Of a DNA stretch of 64,000 bases, positions 1 through 8,162 are shown piece by piece. Each line of letters opens with the position of its first letter. Within the stretch, counting starts at the first letter, position 1. The position numbers and the translations under genes were made by a program. The DNA comes from Sulfitobacter sp. THAF37 (GTDB taxonomy: Bacteria > Pseudomonadota > Alphaproteobacteria > Rhodobacterales > Rhodobacteraceae). The notes below the pieces were generated by a model that had not been told where the DNA came from, ran no database searches, and saw only the letters and a list, made by a program, of their open reading frames with translations. Where the stretch lies: NCBI RefSeq assembly GCF_009363555.1, contig NZ_CP045372.1:2863501-2927500 (forward strand). Direction: 5' to 3'.

Positions 1-1236
1 CAGGGATTTGACCGGTTGGGCGCGGATCATCATCACGGAATCCTGTATGTCGCGGGTCAGGCGCTGGAATTCTTCCAGACCGTTCATCGCGTCGGAATGC
101 GGCGACAGGCCCGAATGTTCGAGACTCTGGCTCAACATGGCCTGGTTGATCACCAGCTCCCCGACGAGGTTTACAAGCCGTTCGATACGGTCCAGATCCA
201 CGCGCACGATGGTCTTCGGCGCGGGGGCGGGGGCCGCCGCGGCCGGTTTCGGCGCGGCAGAGGGCGCCATGGGTTGCGGCATCCCCTCTATCGCGGCTGA
301 TGGGGCCGGCGGTTCGGGGACCGGGTCCTCTGGCGCCGGTGTCGCTTCGACCTCAACGGTGTGAAAATCGGAGACCTCCTGCGCCGGTTCCGCCGGATGT
401 TCAGGTGGCTCCGGCGCGATCGGCGCGCGCCGGTCCGCCTCGGAGTCGATCTCCAGATGGCACAGCCCTTCGACAAATTCGAAAACCGAAGCGATTTCGC
501 GGTCGTCCGCTTCGGTCTCAAGCGTGATCCGCCAGGCCAGGTGCGGCACCTCCGGCGCGAGCTTTTCCAGTGGCGGCACATCAGCGGTGTCGCAATGCAC
601 CTCCATGTGGCCCAGGGCGCTGAGATTGCGCAGCAGGATCGCAGGGTCGTTGCCGGTCTCGAACAGTTCCGCGGCAGGGGCAAAGCGGATCGTATAGCGG
701 TTCATGGCGGCAACCACGCCCTGCGCCGACGTCAGATCCGGCAGCCCGTTCTCAGCGTCGCCCAGGTCGAGGTCGAGCGACAGGCCCATCGGCTGAAAGT
801 CGATCTCTTCCTCCGGCTGCGGTTCATCCGCCGGGCCCTCGTCACCCAGAAAACCGTTGAGCGCGGCAAGCAGCGCATCTGTCTGCGACTTGGGTTCACT
901 CAGCCCGTCACGGCTGGCGCGCACCAGATCGGAAAGATGATCCGCCGCCTGATAAAACACCTTGAGCGCCTCGGGCGTGACGTTCAGCCGTCCGGCGCGT
1001 ACCTCGTCCAGGACGGTTTCGTACCGGTGGGCGAACCGCACCAGAAACTCCAGCCCGAATGCCCCCGCGCCGCCCTTGATCGAATGGACCGCCCGGAAAA
1101 CGATATTGATCGTCTCTTTGTCGTCAGCGCCGTCGGCCATGATCTGCAGGCCGTCCTGAAGGGCTTCGAGCAGTTCCTCGCACTCAATGAAAAAGGACGC
1201 GCGGATTTCCGCCATGGGGTCGTTTTGATCACTCAT
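1..1236 (-). CDS. cheA: chemotaxis histidine kinase CheA (3' end outside window)
   Basis: The first 412 residues of CheA read from an ATG at 1236 to the window edge without a stop, so the gene is cut at its 3' end. The N-terminal HPt domain carries the phospho-accepting His51 in an AVHSIKGGAGAFG motif. An acidic, proline/alanine-rich linker follows, and the visible part ends in the dimerisation helix that begins VDLDRIERLVNLVGELVINQ. CheA transfers phosphate from ATP through this His to CheY. A GAGAGGG ribosome site lies 8 nt before the ATG. The cheY gene ends 13 bp upstream, so the two are co-transcribed with the STAS gene. Confidence 0.95.
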   Translation of the reverse strand, partial: MSDQNDPMAEIRASFFIECEELLEALQDGLQIMADGADDKETINIVFRAVHSIKGGAGAFGLEFLVRFAHRYETVLDEVRAGRLNVTPEALKVFYQAADHLSDLVRASRDGLSEPKSQTDALLAALNGFLGDEGPADEPQPEEEIDFQPMGLSLDLDLGDAENGLPDLTSAQGVVAAMNRYTIRFAPAAELFETGNDPAILLRNLSALGHMEVHCDTADVPPLEKLAPEVPHLAWRITLETEADDREIASVFEFVEGLCHLEIDSEADRRAPIAPEPPEHPAEPAQEVSDFHTVEVEATPAPEDPVPEPPAPSAAIEGMPQPMAPSAAPKPAAAAPAPAPKTIVRVDLDRIERLVNLVGELVINQAMLSQSLEHSGLSPHSDAMNGLEEFQRLTRDIQDSVMMIRAQPVKSL

Positions 1237-1249
1237 CACATTTGCCCTC

Positions 1250-1615
1250 TCAGCTGGCGATCATCTGCAAGGCCTTGACCAGTTTGTCCGGGTCGAAGGG
1301 TTTCACGATCCAGCCTGTCGCCCCTGCCGTTCGGGCGCGCTGCTTGAGTTCCGGCGCGGCCTCTGTCGTCAGCACGAGGATCGGCGTGGCGCGGTGACGG
1401 TCCTGGCCGCGCACCGCGTCGATAAAGCCGAAACCGTCCATGCGGGGCATGTTGATGTCGGTGATGATCGCGTCTGGTTCGATCCCTTCCAGCACCTCTA
1501 TCCCGTGCACGCCGTCGTCGGCGGTATGTACGGTAAAACCGGCAGGCAGGAGCGCCAGACGGATCATGTCGCGCATGGTGCGGCTGTCATCGACCGCAAG
1601 GATTTCAAGGGTCAT
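1250..1615 (-). CDS. cheY: CheY-type single-domain response regulator
   Basis: This 121-residue receiver domain has no output domain. The acidic pocket is Asp9/Asp10, the phospho-acceptor is Asp53 (ITDINMP), the switch Thr is in VLTTEA (83/84) and the conserved Lys is Lys105 (VKPFDP). It would take phosphate from CheA and act on the flagellar switch or buffer phosphate. Its ATG overlaps the upstream STAS stop by 4 bp and cheA starts 13 bp downstream, which fits one chemotaxis operon. Confidence 0.93.
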   Translation of the reverse strand: MTLEILAVDDSRTMRDMIRLALLPAGFTVHTADDGVHGIEVLEGIEPDAIITDINMPRMDGFGFIDAVRGQDRHRATPILVLTTEAAPELKQRARTAGATGWIVKPFDPDKLVKALQMIAS

Positions 1616-1887
1616 TGTCGTCCCTCCGCAATGGCTTCGGGCGACAGGCCCATGACGTTCATCTGTGCCAGCACCTGATCGGACACATTGATCAGCTGCA
1701 GCGTCTCCCCCGCCGTGCGGGCGGATTTCCCCGCCGCGACCAGCACCTGCAGGCAGAGCGCGCCCAATTGGACAACCTGACGCATATCCACGGTCAGATC
1801 CTCACCCGCCCGCGCCTTCATCGCGGCGTGCAGGCTGGCGGCCTGTGTCACGTTCAACCGGCTTTCCGGGATCAGCGGCTCAGACAT
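1612..1887 (-). CDS. STAS-domain protein of the chemotaxis operon
   Basis: This 91-residue protein matches a lone STAS (anti-sigma-factor antagonist-like) domain: a beta strand with VDMRQVVQLGALCLQVLVAAGKSA followed by the typical alpha/beta alternation. It is the first gene of the STAS-cheY-cheA operon and overlaps cheY by ATGA. No Ser/Thr phosphorylation site is obvious at the usual place. STAS proteins open chemotaxis operons in other alphaproteobacteria, but the exact job is not known from the sequence. The start lacks a strong ribosome site; the ATG at 1887 is chosen because it is the first in frame with the domain. Confidence 0.8.
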   Translation of the reverse strand: MSEPLIPESRLNVTQAASLHAAMKARAGEDLTVDMRQVVQLGALCLQVLVAAGKSARTAGETLQLINVSDQVLAQMNVMGLSPEAIAEGRQ

Positions 1888-1972
1888 GGCTATGCAGTCC
1901 CGAAAGGGGATCGGCAGACTTCATCACGCAACTCCACTTCAGCTTCGTCAGCATCGTGTAGCGCGCGGTGAG

Positions 1973-1987
1973 TTAATTCCGCGTTAC
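1973..1987. promoter_or_regulatory. degenerate CtrA-like box upstream of the chemotaxis operon
   Basis: TTAA-N7-TTAC, one mismatch from the TTAA-N7-TTAA CtrA consensus, lies about 85 bp upstream of the STAS start codon. CtrA controls motility and chemotaxis in Rhodobacterales; the assignment here is inferred from the motif and its position only. Confidence 0.35.
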
Positions 1988-2025
1988 CGTTCCCGGCAGG
2001 AATCGCGTTTCACGACGGCAAACAG

Positions 2026-2053
2026 AAAAGCCCCGGAGGATGTCCTCCGGGGC
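2026..2053 (-). terminator. rho-independent terminator of the C1 cassette
   Basis: A perfect 11-bp stem (2030-2040 with 2043-2053) closes on a tight loop and, read on the minus strand, runs into TTTTCTGTTT. It lies 27 bp past the methyltransferase stop and isolates that operon from the chemotaxis promoter region. Confidence 0.85.
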
Positions 2054-2079
2054 CCTGTCGTCACATCGCGAAGGCGGCC

Positions 2080-3162
2080 TCAGCCGCGGCGGCGGCGACC
2101 ACCGGTGCGGCCCGCGCGGCCGCGCCCTTCCTGGCCCGCCTTCGGGGCCTGCTTGTTGAACTCGATCCAGGCGCCGCCATGCGGGTCGCGGTCGAACAGG
2201 AAGTTCGCGGCGCGAATGGCCTCCATCTCCTTGCCGGGACGGGGCAGGGTCGATCCCATCCCGAAAAGCTGCACGAAGACTTCGTCGTCCATGCCTTCGG
2301 GCAGCACCACGCCAAGAGCGTCCAGTTCGGCTTTCTTCTCGGCGATCTTGGCCTGGTTCACGGGCAGCGCGACCGGGTTCATGATGGCCGAGGTCATGCC
2401 GGCCCCCATCGCCATCGGCAGGAAGGCGTTGTTGATGCCGTGCCGGTTCGGCAGGCCGAAGCTGATGTTGGACGCACCGCAGGTGGTGTTCACGCCCAGT
2501 TCCTCGCGCAGACGGCGGACGAGGGTAAAGACCTGGTGGCCCGCGGTTGCCATTGCGCCGATCGGCATGACCAGCGGGTCCACCACGATGTCATGGGCGG
2601 GAATGCCGAAATCTGCCGCACGCTCCACGATCTTCTTGGCCACGGCAAAACGCACCTCGGGGTCTTCCGAAATGCCCGTGTCGTCGTTCGAGATCGCAAC
2701 CACGGGCACGTTGTACTTCTTGACCAGTGGCAGCACCAGCTCCAGACGCTCTTCCTCGCCGGTGACGGAGTTGAGCAGCGGGCGACCCTCGCAGGCCTCA
2801 AGCCCGTTTTCCAGCGCACCGGGGACCGAGCTGTCGATGCAGATCGGCAGATCGGACACGGCCTGCACCCGTGCGATGAGTTCCGGCATCAGCGTCGGTT
2901 CGACAAAGTTGTTGTCGGCATACCGCGGGTCTTCGGCCATCTTGTTGGAAAAGACCGCACCGGAGTTCACGTCCAGGATGTTGGCGCCCGCGTTGGTCTG
3001 TGCGACCGCGTCCGCCTCGACCCGGCTGAAATCGCCGCGCTCCAGCTCTTCGGACAGGATCTTGCGGCCCGTGGGGTTGATCCGTTCGCCAATGACGCAG
3101 AACGGCTCGTCAAAGCCGATGATGGCGGTCCTGGTCTTGGATTCGACTACGGTACGGGTCAT
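2080..3162 (-). CDS. methyltetrahydrofolate:corrinoid methyltransferase-type protein
   Basis: This 360-residue protein has a pterin-binding (DHPS-like) TIM barrel. The signature GERINPTGRK is at residues 25-34 and the barrel strand ILDVNSG at 62-68, typical of enzymes that move a methyl group between tetrahydrofolate and a corrinoid protein. The ATG at 3162 is chosen because homology begins there; the open frame continues upstream only as a shadow of the MetF-like gene. The last 20 residues are almost only Gly, Arg, Ala and Lys, an unusual tail. The gene follows the MetF-like gene by 11 bp and ends before a strong terminator. It probably works in C1 transfer from methylated amines or sulfur compounds, but the substrate cannot be read from the sequence. 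Confidence 0.85.
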   Translation of the reverse strand: MTRTVVESKTRTAIIGFDEPFCVIGERINPTGRKILSEELERGDFSRVEADAVAQTNAGANILDVNSGAVFSNKMAEDPRYADNNFVEPTLMPELIARVQAVSDLPICIDSSVPGALENGLEACEGRPLLNSVTGEEERLELVLPLVKKYNVPVVAISNDDTGISEDPEVRFAVAKKIVERAADFGIPAHDIVVDPLVMPIGAMATAGHQVFTLVRRLREELGVNTTCGASNISFGLPNRHGINNAFLPMAMGAGMTSAIMNPVALPVNQAKIAEKKAELDALGVVLPEGMDDEVFVQLFGMGSTLPRPGKEMEAIRAANFLFDRDPHGGAWIEFNKQAPKAGQEGRGRAGRTGGRRRRG

Positions 3163-3173
3163 GGATTGGTCCT

Positions 3174-4103
3174 TTATTCGGCGTTGGCAGGAACGGCGGC
3201 GGTGCCACCGTTCTCGATGGCCCAGTTGGCATTGGTCTTGATGCCGCCAAGCGGGAAGAAATGCACGTGGCTGATGTTGAAATCGGGGTTTTCGGCCTTG
3301 TGACGGGCCAGTTCGGTCACGACATCGTTCGGCTCGTAAGGCAGCAGCAGCTTGGTCACATCCATCGCGCGTTTCTGCAGGACCTTCAGCGACGGGCCCA
3401 CCCCACAGGCGATGGCGAACTTGATCAGCGTCTGAAGTTTGGCCGGACCCGCGATGCCGATGTGGATCGGCAGGGTGATGCCCGCATATTTCAGGCTGTC
3501 GGCCCATTCGATGATCGGCTGCGCCTCAAAGGCGAACTGGGTCGCGATGGCCATTTCGGCGTCGGTGCGGGACTGGAAATCGTTCTTCCAGCGCAGCGCC
3601 TCGTCCACCCGCAGGCGGGTGCCGTCGGTGTCGATGTCGCGGTTGCCTTCGGGGTGGCCCGCCACATGCAGACGCTCGAACCCCGCTTCGTCGAAAAGAC
3701 CGGTTTCCATCAGCTGCATGGAATCGCTGAAATCACCGTGCGGCGTTGTGACACCACCGGCCAGCAGCAGCGCCTGTTTCACATCCGCTTCGCCCTGGTA
3801 CATGGCGATCCAGTTCGCCAGCGTCGCGCGGTCCTTGATGATGCGCGCGGGGAAATGCGGCATGACCTTGTAGCCGTCGGCGTTCAGGCGCTTTGCCGTC
3901 GCGACCATGTCCTCGATCGGGGTGCCCTCGATATGGGCGATATAGACGCGGGTGCCTGCGGGCAGCAGATCGCGAAAATCCTCGACCTTCTCGGCGGTGC
4001 GCGGCATCACCTCGATGGAATAATCTTGCAGGAACGCCTCGACCTCGGGGCTGCCGACGGGCGCTGCGGGGGTTTCCTTGCGGCGAAAGTTCAGCAATGA
4101 CAT
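3174..4103 (-). CDS. methylenetetrahydrofolate reductase-like protein
   Basis: This 309-residue TIM-barrel flavoprotein relates to MetF: RVYIAHIEG near the N-terminus, AIATQFAFEAQPIIEW in the middle, and GIAGPAKLQTLIKFAIACGVGPS, a typical MTHFR block. Such enzymes interconvert 5,10-methylene-THF and 5-methyl-THF, which is the substrate or product of the neighbouring methyltransferase. The ATG at 4103 is preferred over 4121 and 4142 because AAGGA lies 7-8 nt before it. It sits between the Virulence_fact gene and the methyltransferase in one operon. I would not call it the housekeeping MetF. Confidence 0.82.
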   Translation of the reverse strand: MSLLNFRRKETPAAPVGSPEVEAFLQDYSIEVMPRTAEKVEDFRDLLPAGTRVYIAHIEGTPIEDMVATAKRLNADGYKVMPHFPARIIKDRATLANWIAMYQGEADVKQALLLAGGVTTPHGDFSDSMQLMETGLFDEAGFERLHVAGHPEGNRDIDTDGTRLRVDEALRWKNDFQSRTDAEMAIATQFAFEAQPIIEWADSLKYAGITLPIHIGIAGPAKLQTLIKFAIACGVGPSLKVLQKRAMDVTKLLLPYEPNDVVTELARHKAENPDFNISHVHFFPLGGIKTNANWAIENGGTAAVPANAE

Positions 4104-4132
4104 GATGTTATCCTTGAACATGGGGGCGGCCC

Positions 4133-4429
4133 TCAGGCCCAACCGTCGTTGGCGATCAGCGCCTTGATCCGGTCCCGGTCGTAGTCGGCATCCAGACGCG
4201 CGGCCTCTGCATCGGCCACGGCGTCAGGCTCCCCGTCCACCACGTAGGGATCGGCTTTGCGCCACTCTGCAAGATAGGCATCGGTGTCTTCGGCCCCCAC
4301 TTTCATGGCGGCGCGGTCGATGGCCTGCTCAAAGCGCTCGGGCAACTGGCGTTTGGATCCACGACGGCCCTTGCCGACGATCACCTGTGCAGGAATGTCG
4401 CGCCAATATACGATCGTGACGTCCGGCAT
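4133..4429 (-). CDS. small Virulence_fact-family protein of the C1 cassette
   Basis: This 98-residue protein begins PDVTIVYWRDIPAQVIVGKGRR and resembles the Virulence_fact (PF13769) family. That name is historical and says nothing about this protein. Such proteins are found beside folate- and corrinoid-linked methyltransferases in Rhodobacterales, as here. It has many charged residues, no signal peptide and no membrane segment, so it should be cytosolic. GGAGG lies 9 nt before the ATG. It is the first gene of the three-gene operon, 29 bp before the MetF-like start. Its biochemical role is unknown to me. Confidence 0.72.
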   Translation of the reverse strand: MPDVTIVYWRDIPAQVIVGKGRRGSKRQLPERFEQAIDRAAMKVGAEDTDAYLAEWRKADPYVVDGEPDAVADAEAARLDADYDRDRIKALIANDGWA

Positions 4430-4946
4430 GCCTTGATTCCTCCGTTGCGCTTTGTGGCCTTCTATCGGCAGTCGCATTTTTCCCGTCGCCGTTTTTCGAC
4501 AATCGGGACCCCATCCGCGACCTGCGTGTTGTAGCTTGCCGCTGCGAAGGGGGCGAGAGGGCCGGGGGCTCATAATTCTCAACAAGGTTGTGAGGCGCGC
4601 CGCATGGTCAGACCGCCTGACACATACGGATGGTGGAAAGAGCGCCAGGGCGGGCAAGCGCAAATCCCGTGTCCGGTGCAGCAGCCCGCGCAGCGCGACA
4701 ACTCTGGTGGGCGACAGGCAGGCGTTTATCGGCCCTGATCCCGCAATCGCCGCGGATAGCGCCCCCGGCATCCGGAAGACCGCCGATGCCACCAGGCCAC
4801 CAGACCAGGCCGCCCGGATCGCGCGGCACAGGGCCAAGACAGGCCTGACGTAACAGGAATGCGACCTGTCGGCGCCTGCTAGCCCTTGCGCAGGGGCGGC
4901 TCAGGGAATAGCCTGTCATCAACTCGTTATACAAGGCGCGAACACC
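4430..4946. other. 517-bp divergent intergenic region
   Basis: This region separates the C1 cassette (minus) from ppx (plus) and must hold both promoters. No convincing gene is seen: the open frames have shadow-like composition and no ribosome sites. I looked for a cobalamin or SAM-type riboswitch on the minus strand. A stretch near 4715-4730 is weakly like a B12 box, but the rest of the aptamer is missing. A short palindromic core (ACAA-GG-TTGT, near 4582-4591) is the only other regularity. Confidence 0.6.
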
Positions 4947-6068
4947 ATGGCGCCACAGCGTCCCAAAGGTGCGGGCGCGCTCGAAAAAGGAAAACGACCG
5001 GCTCTGAGCCCCGCGCCAGTCACGCCCGGTTCGACCGAGCTTTATGCCGCGCTCGATCTGGGAACAAATAGCTGCCGCATGTTGATCGCCCAGCCCAAGG
5101 GCAGCGGTTTTCATGTGGTGGACAGCTTCTCCAAGTCCGTCCAGCTGGGCGCGGGGCTTGAGAAAACCGGCCGCCTGTCGCGCGGGTCGATGTCGCGCAC
5201 CATTCAGGCACTGCGCATCTGTCAGCAAAAGCTGCGTCGCAACAAGGTCAAGCGCATGCGCCTGGTCGCGACCGAGGCCTGCCGCCGTGCGCTGAATGGC
5301 GCCGAGTTCATGAAGCGCATCCAGCGCGAGACCGGCCTGCGGCTGGACATCATCAAGCCCGAGGAAGAAGCGCAGCTGGCGGTCATTTCCTGTGCGCCGC
5401 TGGTCAACCGCAAGACCGAGAACCTGCTGGTGGTCGACATCGGCGGCGGGTCGACCGAATTGGTCTGGATCGACATTTCCAAGGTGCCGCGCAAGGACCG
5501 CGCGCACTCCATCATGCGCCTGCACACCGGGTTCCAGCAGGCCGTATCCGACATTCCCGCTGCGCGGGTGGTGGACTGGATCAGCGTGCCGCTGGGCGTG
5601 GCCACCCTGCGCGACCAGTTTTCAGACGTTGAGGACGACGCCGCGCGCTTTGCCCTGATGAGCTGGTTCTTCGAGGAAAACCTGACCGATTTCACCCCCT
5701 ATCAATCCGCCCAGCCGCAGGAGAACTTCCAGATCATCGGCACCTCCGGCACGGTAACGACCGTGGCCGCCAGCCACCTGCGGCTCAAACGATACGACCG
5801 GACCAAGGTGGACGGGCTGCGCATGACCTCGGAGCAGATCGACCGGGTGATCCATTCCTACCTCGCCATGGGGCCGGGCGGTCGGCGGGCCGATCCGCGC
5901 ATCGGACAGGACCGGTCCGCGCTGATCATGTCGGGCGCGGCCATTTTGCAGGCGCTCATGCGGTGCTGGCCGACGGACCGCATGTCGGTTGCGGACCGTG
6001 GCCTGCGCGAAGGGCTGCTTTATGCCCAGATGAGCGCGGATGGCGTGCTGGAGGACGGGACCTACTAG
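4947..6068 (+). CDS. ppx: exopolyphosphatase / Ppx-GppA phosphatase
   Basis: This 373-residue member of the ASKHA fold has the phosphate-1 loop DLGTNSCR at 37-44 and the phosphate-2 loop DIGGGSTE at 164-171. It lacks the C-terminal HD domain of long Ppx proteins, matching the short Rhodobacterales form. It hydrolyses polyphosphate or (p)ppGpp-type substrates. The first 30 residues are basic and disordered. AAGG lies 9 nt before the ATG. In many relatives rlmE follows directly; here a DUF1428/HxlR pair lies between. Confidence 0.92.
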   Translation: MAPQRPKGAGALEKGKRPALSPAPVTPGSTELYAALDLGTNSCRMLIAQPKGSGFHVVDSFSKSVQLGAGLEKTGRLSRGSMSRTIQALRICQQKLRRNKVKRMRLVATEACRRALNGAEFMKRIQRETGLRLDIIKPEEEAQLAVISCAPLVNRKTENLLVVDIGGGSTELVWIDISKVPRKDRAHSIMRLHTGFQQAVSDIPAARVVDWISVPLGVATLRDQFSDVEDDAARFALMSWFFEENLTDFTPYQSAQPQENFQIIGTSGTVTTVAASHLRLKRYDRTKVDGLRMTSEQIDRVIHSYLAMGPGGRRADPRIGQDRSALIMSGAAILQALMRCWPTDRMSVADRGLREGLLYAQMSADGVLEDGTY

Positions 6069-6093
6069 CCGCCGGGACCAGCCGCGACCCGGG

Positions 6094-6441
6094 TCAGCCG
6101 CGCGACACCATAAGCTCTGAAAAGCCGCCGAAAATCATGCGCTTGCCGTCAAACGGCATCTCCATCTCGGGCGCTTCCGACATCATCTTTTCCCAGCCTG
6201 CGTCGCGCACGTCCTTCGAGGGCCAGATCACATAGCCGGCGGTGACAACTTCGCCCGCTTCCAGTTTGACCGCCATTGGCAGCGACGTCAGCTTGCCATC
6301 GTTCACGTCATCGCCCCACAGGTCCACGACCTCTGTCGCGCCGTACCCCAGGATCATTTCATGGGACGCCTTGAGAAATGCATCATAGTCCGCGCGCTTG
6401 TCGGCGTGGATGGGGGCGATGAAAATATCGTAATAGGCCAT
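6094..6441 (-). CDS. DUF1428 family protein
   Basis: This 115-residue protein starts AYYDIFIAPIHADKRADY and matches DUF1428 (YbaA-like), which adopts a dimeric alpha/beta-barrel fold. No catalytic residues are assigned in the family. It is transcribed away from an HxlR regulator across a 94-bp gap holding two 12-bp direct repeats, so HxlR control is likely. HxlR regulators often act on small stress or detoxification genes, but no substrate can be proposed here. Confidence 0.85.
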   Translation of the reverse strand: MAYYDIFIAPIHADKRADYDAFLKASHEMILGYGATEVVDLWGDDVNDGKLTSLPMAVKLEAGEVVTAGYVIWPSKDVRDAGWEKMMSEAPEMEMPFDGKRMIFGGFSELMVSRG

Positions 6442-6461
6442 TGGATCCTCCGTTCAGAATG

Positions 6462-6494
6462 ACTAAGTTCAAATAAAGGTCCACTAAGTTCAAA
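6462..6494. promoter_or_regulatory. direct repeat ACTAAGTTCAAA x2, probable HxlR operator
   Basis: The 12-mer ACTAAGTTCAAA occurs at 6462-6473 and again at 6483-6494, a period of 21 bp or two helical turns, in the AT-rich gap between DUF1428 and the HxlR gene. Exact repeats this long are not expected by chance in such a short gap. Confidence 0.6.
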
Positions 6495-6535
6495 AAAGCA
6501 ACCTAATTGTTCTTTTAAATGATCGGGCAGGCGGA

Positions 6536-7192
6536 ATGGCGCGCAAGAAACCTTATGACGATGGCTGTGCAACGGCCCATGCGATGGAGATCATCGGCGA
6601 ACGCTGGGCGCTGCTCATCGTGCGCGAGCTGGTTCCCGGCCCGCTGCGTTTCTCCGACATCAAGGCGGCACTGCCCGGGATCAGCTCCAACATCCTGACC
6701 ACGCGCCTGACCGATCTGGAACAGGACCATATCGTCGCGCGGCGCAGCCTGCCGCATCCTGCCGCCACGACCGTCTATGCGCTGACCGACTGGGGGGCGG
6801 AGCTGAAGCCGTTGATCATGCAGCTGGGCCGCTGGGCGGTCCGGTCGCCGCAGATGGCGGGGGGCAAACCGATGAGCGCCGCGTCGGTCGGCATGTCCTT
6901 CGAGACCATGTTCAATCCGTCCCGTGCGCGGGGCGTTGACATGGTGGTGCAGCTCGACCTCGGCGGCAGGCCACAGGTGCTGCGCATTGCCGACGGGGCG
7001 CTGGATGTCACGGCAGGACGGGCGGATGTCGCGCATCTGCGGCTGTCGGGCGATGCCACGGCGCTGGCCTCTGTCGTTTACGGCGGCGTCGCAGCGGACG
7101 CGGCAGAGGGGCTGAGCGTGACTGGCGATCCCGCGCTGCTGGCGCGCTTCGTCACCTTCTTTGAGCTGCCCACGCCGGTTCAGCCGGGCTGA
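6536..7192 (+). CDS. HxlR-family transcriptional regulator with C-terminal lipid-binding-like domain
   Basis: This is a 218-residue protein. Residues 8-100 form an HxlR winged helix with the family's N-terminal Cys (Cys11), the EIIGERWALLIVREL helix and FSDIKAALPGISSNILTTRL recognition region. The C-terminal 100 residues are an SCP2-like extension (VDMVVQLDLGGRPQVLRIADG) found in longer HxlR proteins. It probably controls itself and the divergent DUF1428 gene through the repeats at 6462-6494. Cys11 could act as a redox switch as in YodB-type members, which is inference. Confidence 0.88.
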   Translation: MARKKPYDDGCATAHAMEIIGERWALLIVRELVPGPLRFSDIKAALPGISSNILTTRLTDLEQDHIVARRSLPHPAATTVYALTDWGAELKPLIMQLGRWAVRSPQMAGGKPMSAASVGMSFETMFNPSRARGVDMVVQLDLGGRPQVLRIADGALDVTAGRADVAHLRLSGDATALASVVYGGVAADAAEGLSVTGDPALLARFVTFFELPTPVQPG

Positions 7193-7314
7193 CCTCCACC
7201 CCGGCACGGCTGGCAACGTCCGTTCGGAGCGCAGGTGCGGTTCCGCATGGCGTTCGACCTCTGGCGAAAACTGCGCAAAGCCTTTATGGGTGACGCGAAA
7301 CTCGGATTGGTAGC

Positions 7315-8037
7315 ATGGCAAAGACACCCACGGGCAAGAATACCTCCGGTCGCGGCCAGCGCGACCTGAAGGTCAAGGTCAAGTCTGCACGCGGACGCAA
7401 GCTCAGCTCGACCCGCTGGCTGCAACGGCAATTGAACGATCCTTACGTCAAGCGCGCGCAGGCCGAGGGCTATCGCGGGCGCGCGGCCTACAAGATCATG
7501 GAACTGGACGACAAGTACCGGTTTCTCGTGCCCGGCGCCCGCATCGTCGATCTGGGCGCCGCCCCCGGCGGCTGGTGCCAGGTCGCCGTCAAACGCTGCA
7601 ACGTGCTGGGCGAGCGGACGGACAAGAAGGTCGGCACGATCCTGGGCATCGACCTGCAGGAGATGGAGCCGATCGCCGGATGCGAATTGCATGTGCTCGA
7701 TTTCATGGCTGACGATGCCGACGAACAGGTCAAGGCGTGGCTGGGCGGCAAGGCCGATGTGGTGATGTCGGACATGGCCGCCAGCAGCTCGGGCCACAAG
7801 CAGACCGACCACCTGCGCATCATCGCCCTGTGCGAAGCAGCGGCCTATTTCGCCTTCGACGTGCTGGACGAGGGCGGCACTTTCGTCGCCAAGGTGCTGG
7901 CCGGAGGGGCAGAGGGCGATCTGCAGAAACTGCTCAAGCAGCGGTTCGCCAAGGTCGCCAACATCAAGCCGCCCGCCAGCCGGTCCGACAGTTCTGAGAA
8001 ATTCGTGGTGGCGACCGGATTCCGCGGCGCATCCTGA
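7315..8037 (+). CDS. rlmE: 23S rRNA 2'-O-methyltransferase RlmE (FtsJ)
   Basis: This is a 240-residue RrmJ-type enzyme. The catalytic tetrad is Lys60, Asp153, Lys193 and Glu228, and the SAM motif [14 protein letters not shown] is at 77-90. It methylates the ribose of U2552 in the 23S A loop. The first 30 residues are a basic, lysine-rich extension, common in alphaproteobacterial copies. It lies 122 bp downstream of the HxlR gene. Confidence 0.95.
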   Translation: MAKTPTGKNTSGRGQRDLKVKVKSARGRKLSSTRWLQRQLNDPYVKRAQAEGYRGRAAYKIMELDDKYRFLVPGARIVDLGAAPGGWCQVAVKRCNVLGERTDKKVGTILGIDLQEMEPIAGCELHVLDFMADDADEQVKAWLGGKADVVMSDMAASSSGHKQTDHLRIIALCEAAAYFAFDVLDEGGTFVAKVLAGGAEGDLQKLLKQRFAKVANIKPPASRSDSSEKFVVATGFRGAS

Positions 8038-8162
8038 CACTGTCTGCGCGCGCCGGTTCTGACCCCGGAATGGCATTTACGGCGGATTAATCTGTGCGTT
8101 CTACGGTCTGCCGGATTGGCCCGGCCTGCGACGCCGGGCGTCAGATCAAGGATGCCAATATC

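Noticed and set aside
4690..4760. Weak resemblance to a cobalamin riboswitch box on the minus strand before the C1 cassette
   Set aside because: Only a GCCGATAAACGCCTGCC-like stretch resembles the B12 box. The upstream GGTGC, AAxxGGGAA and CCCGCAACTGT parts are missing, and an Infernal search with RF00174 would be needed to revive it.
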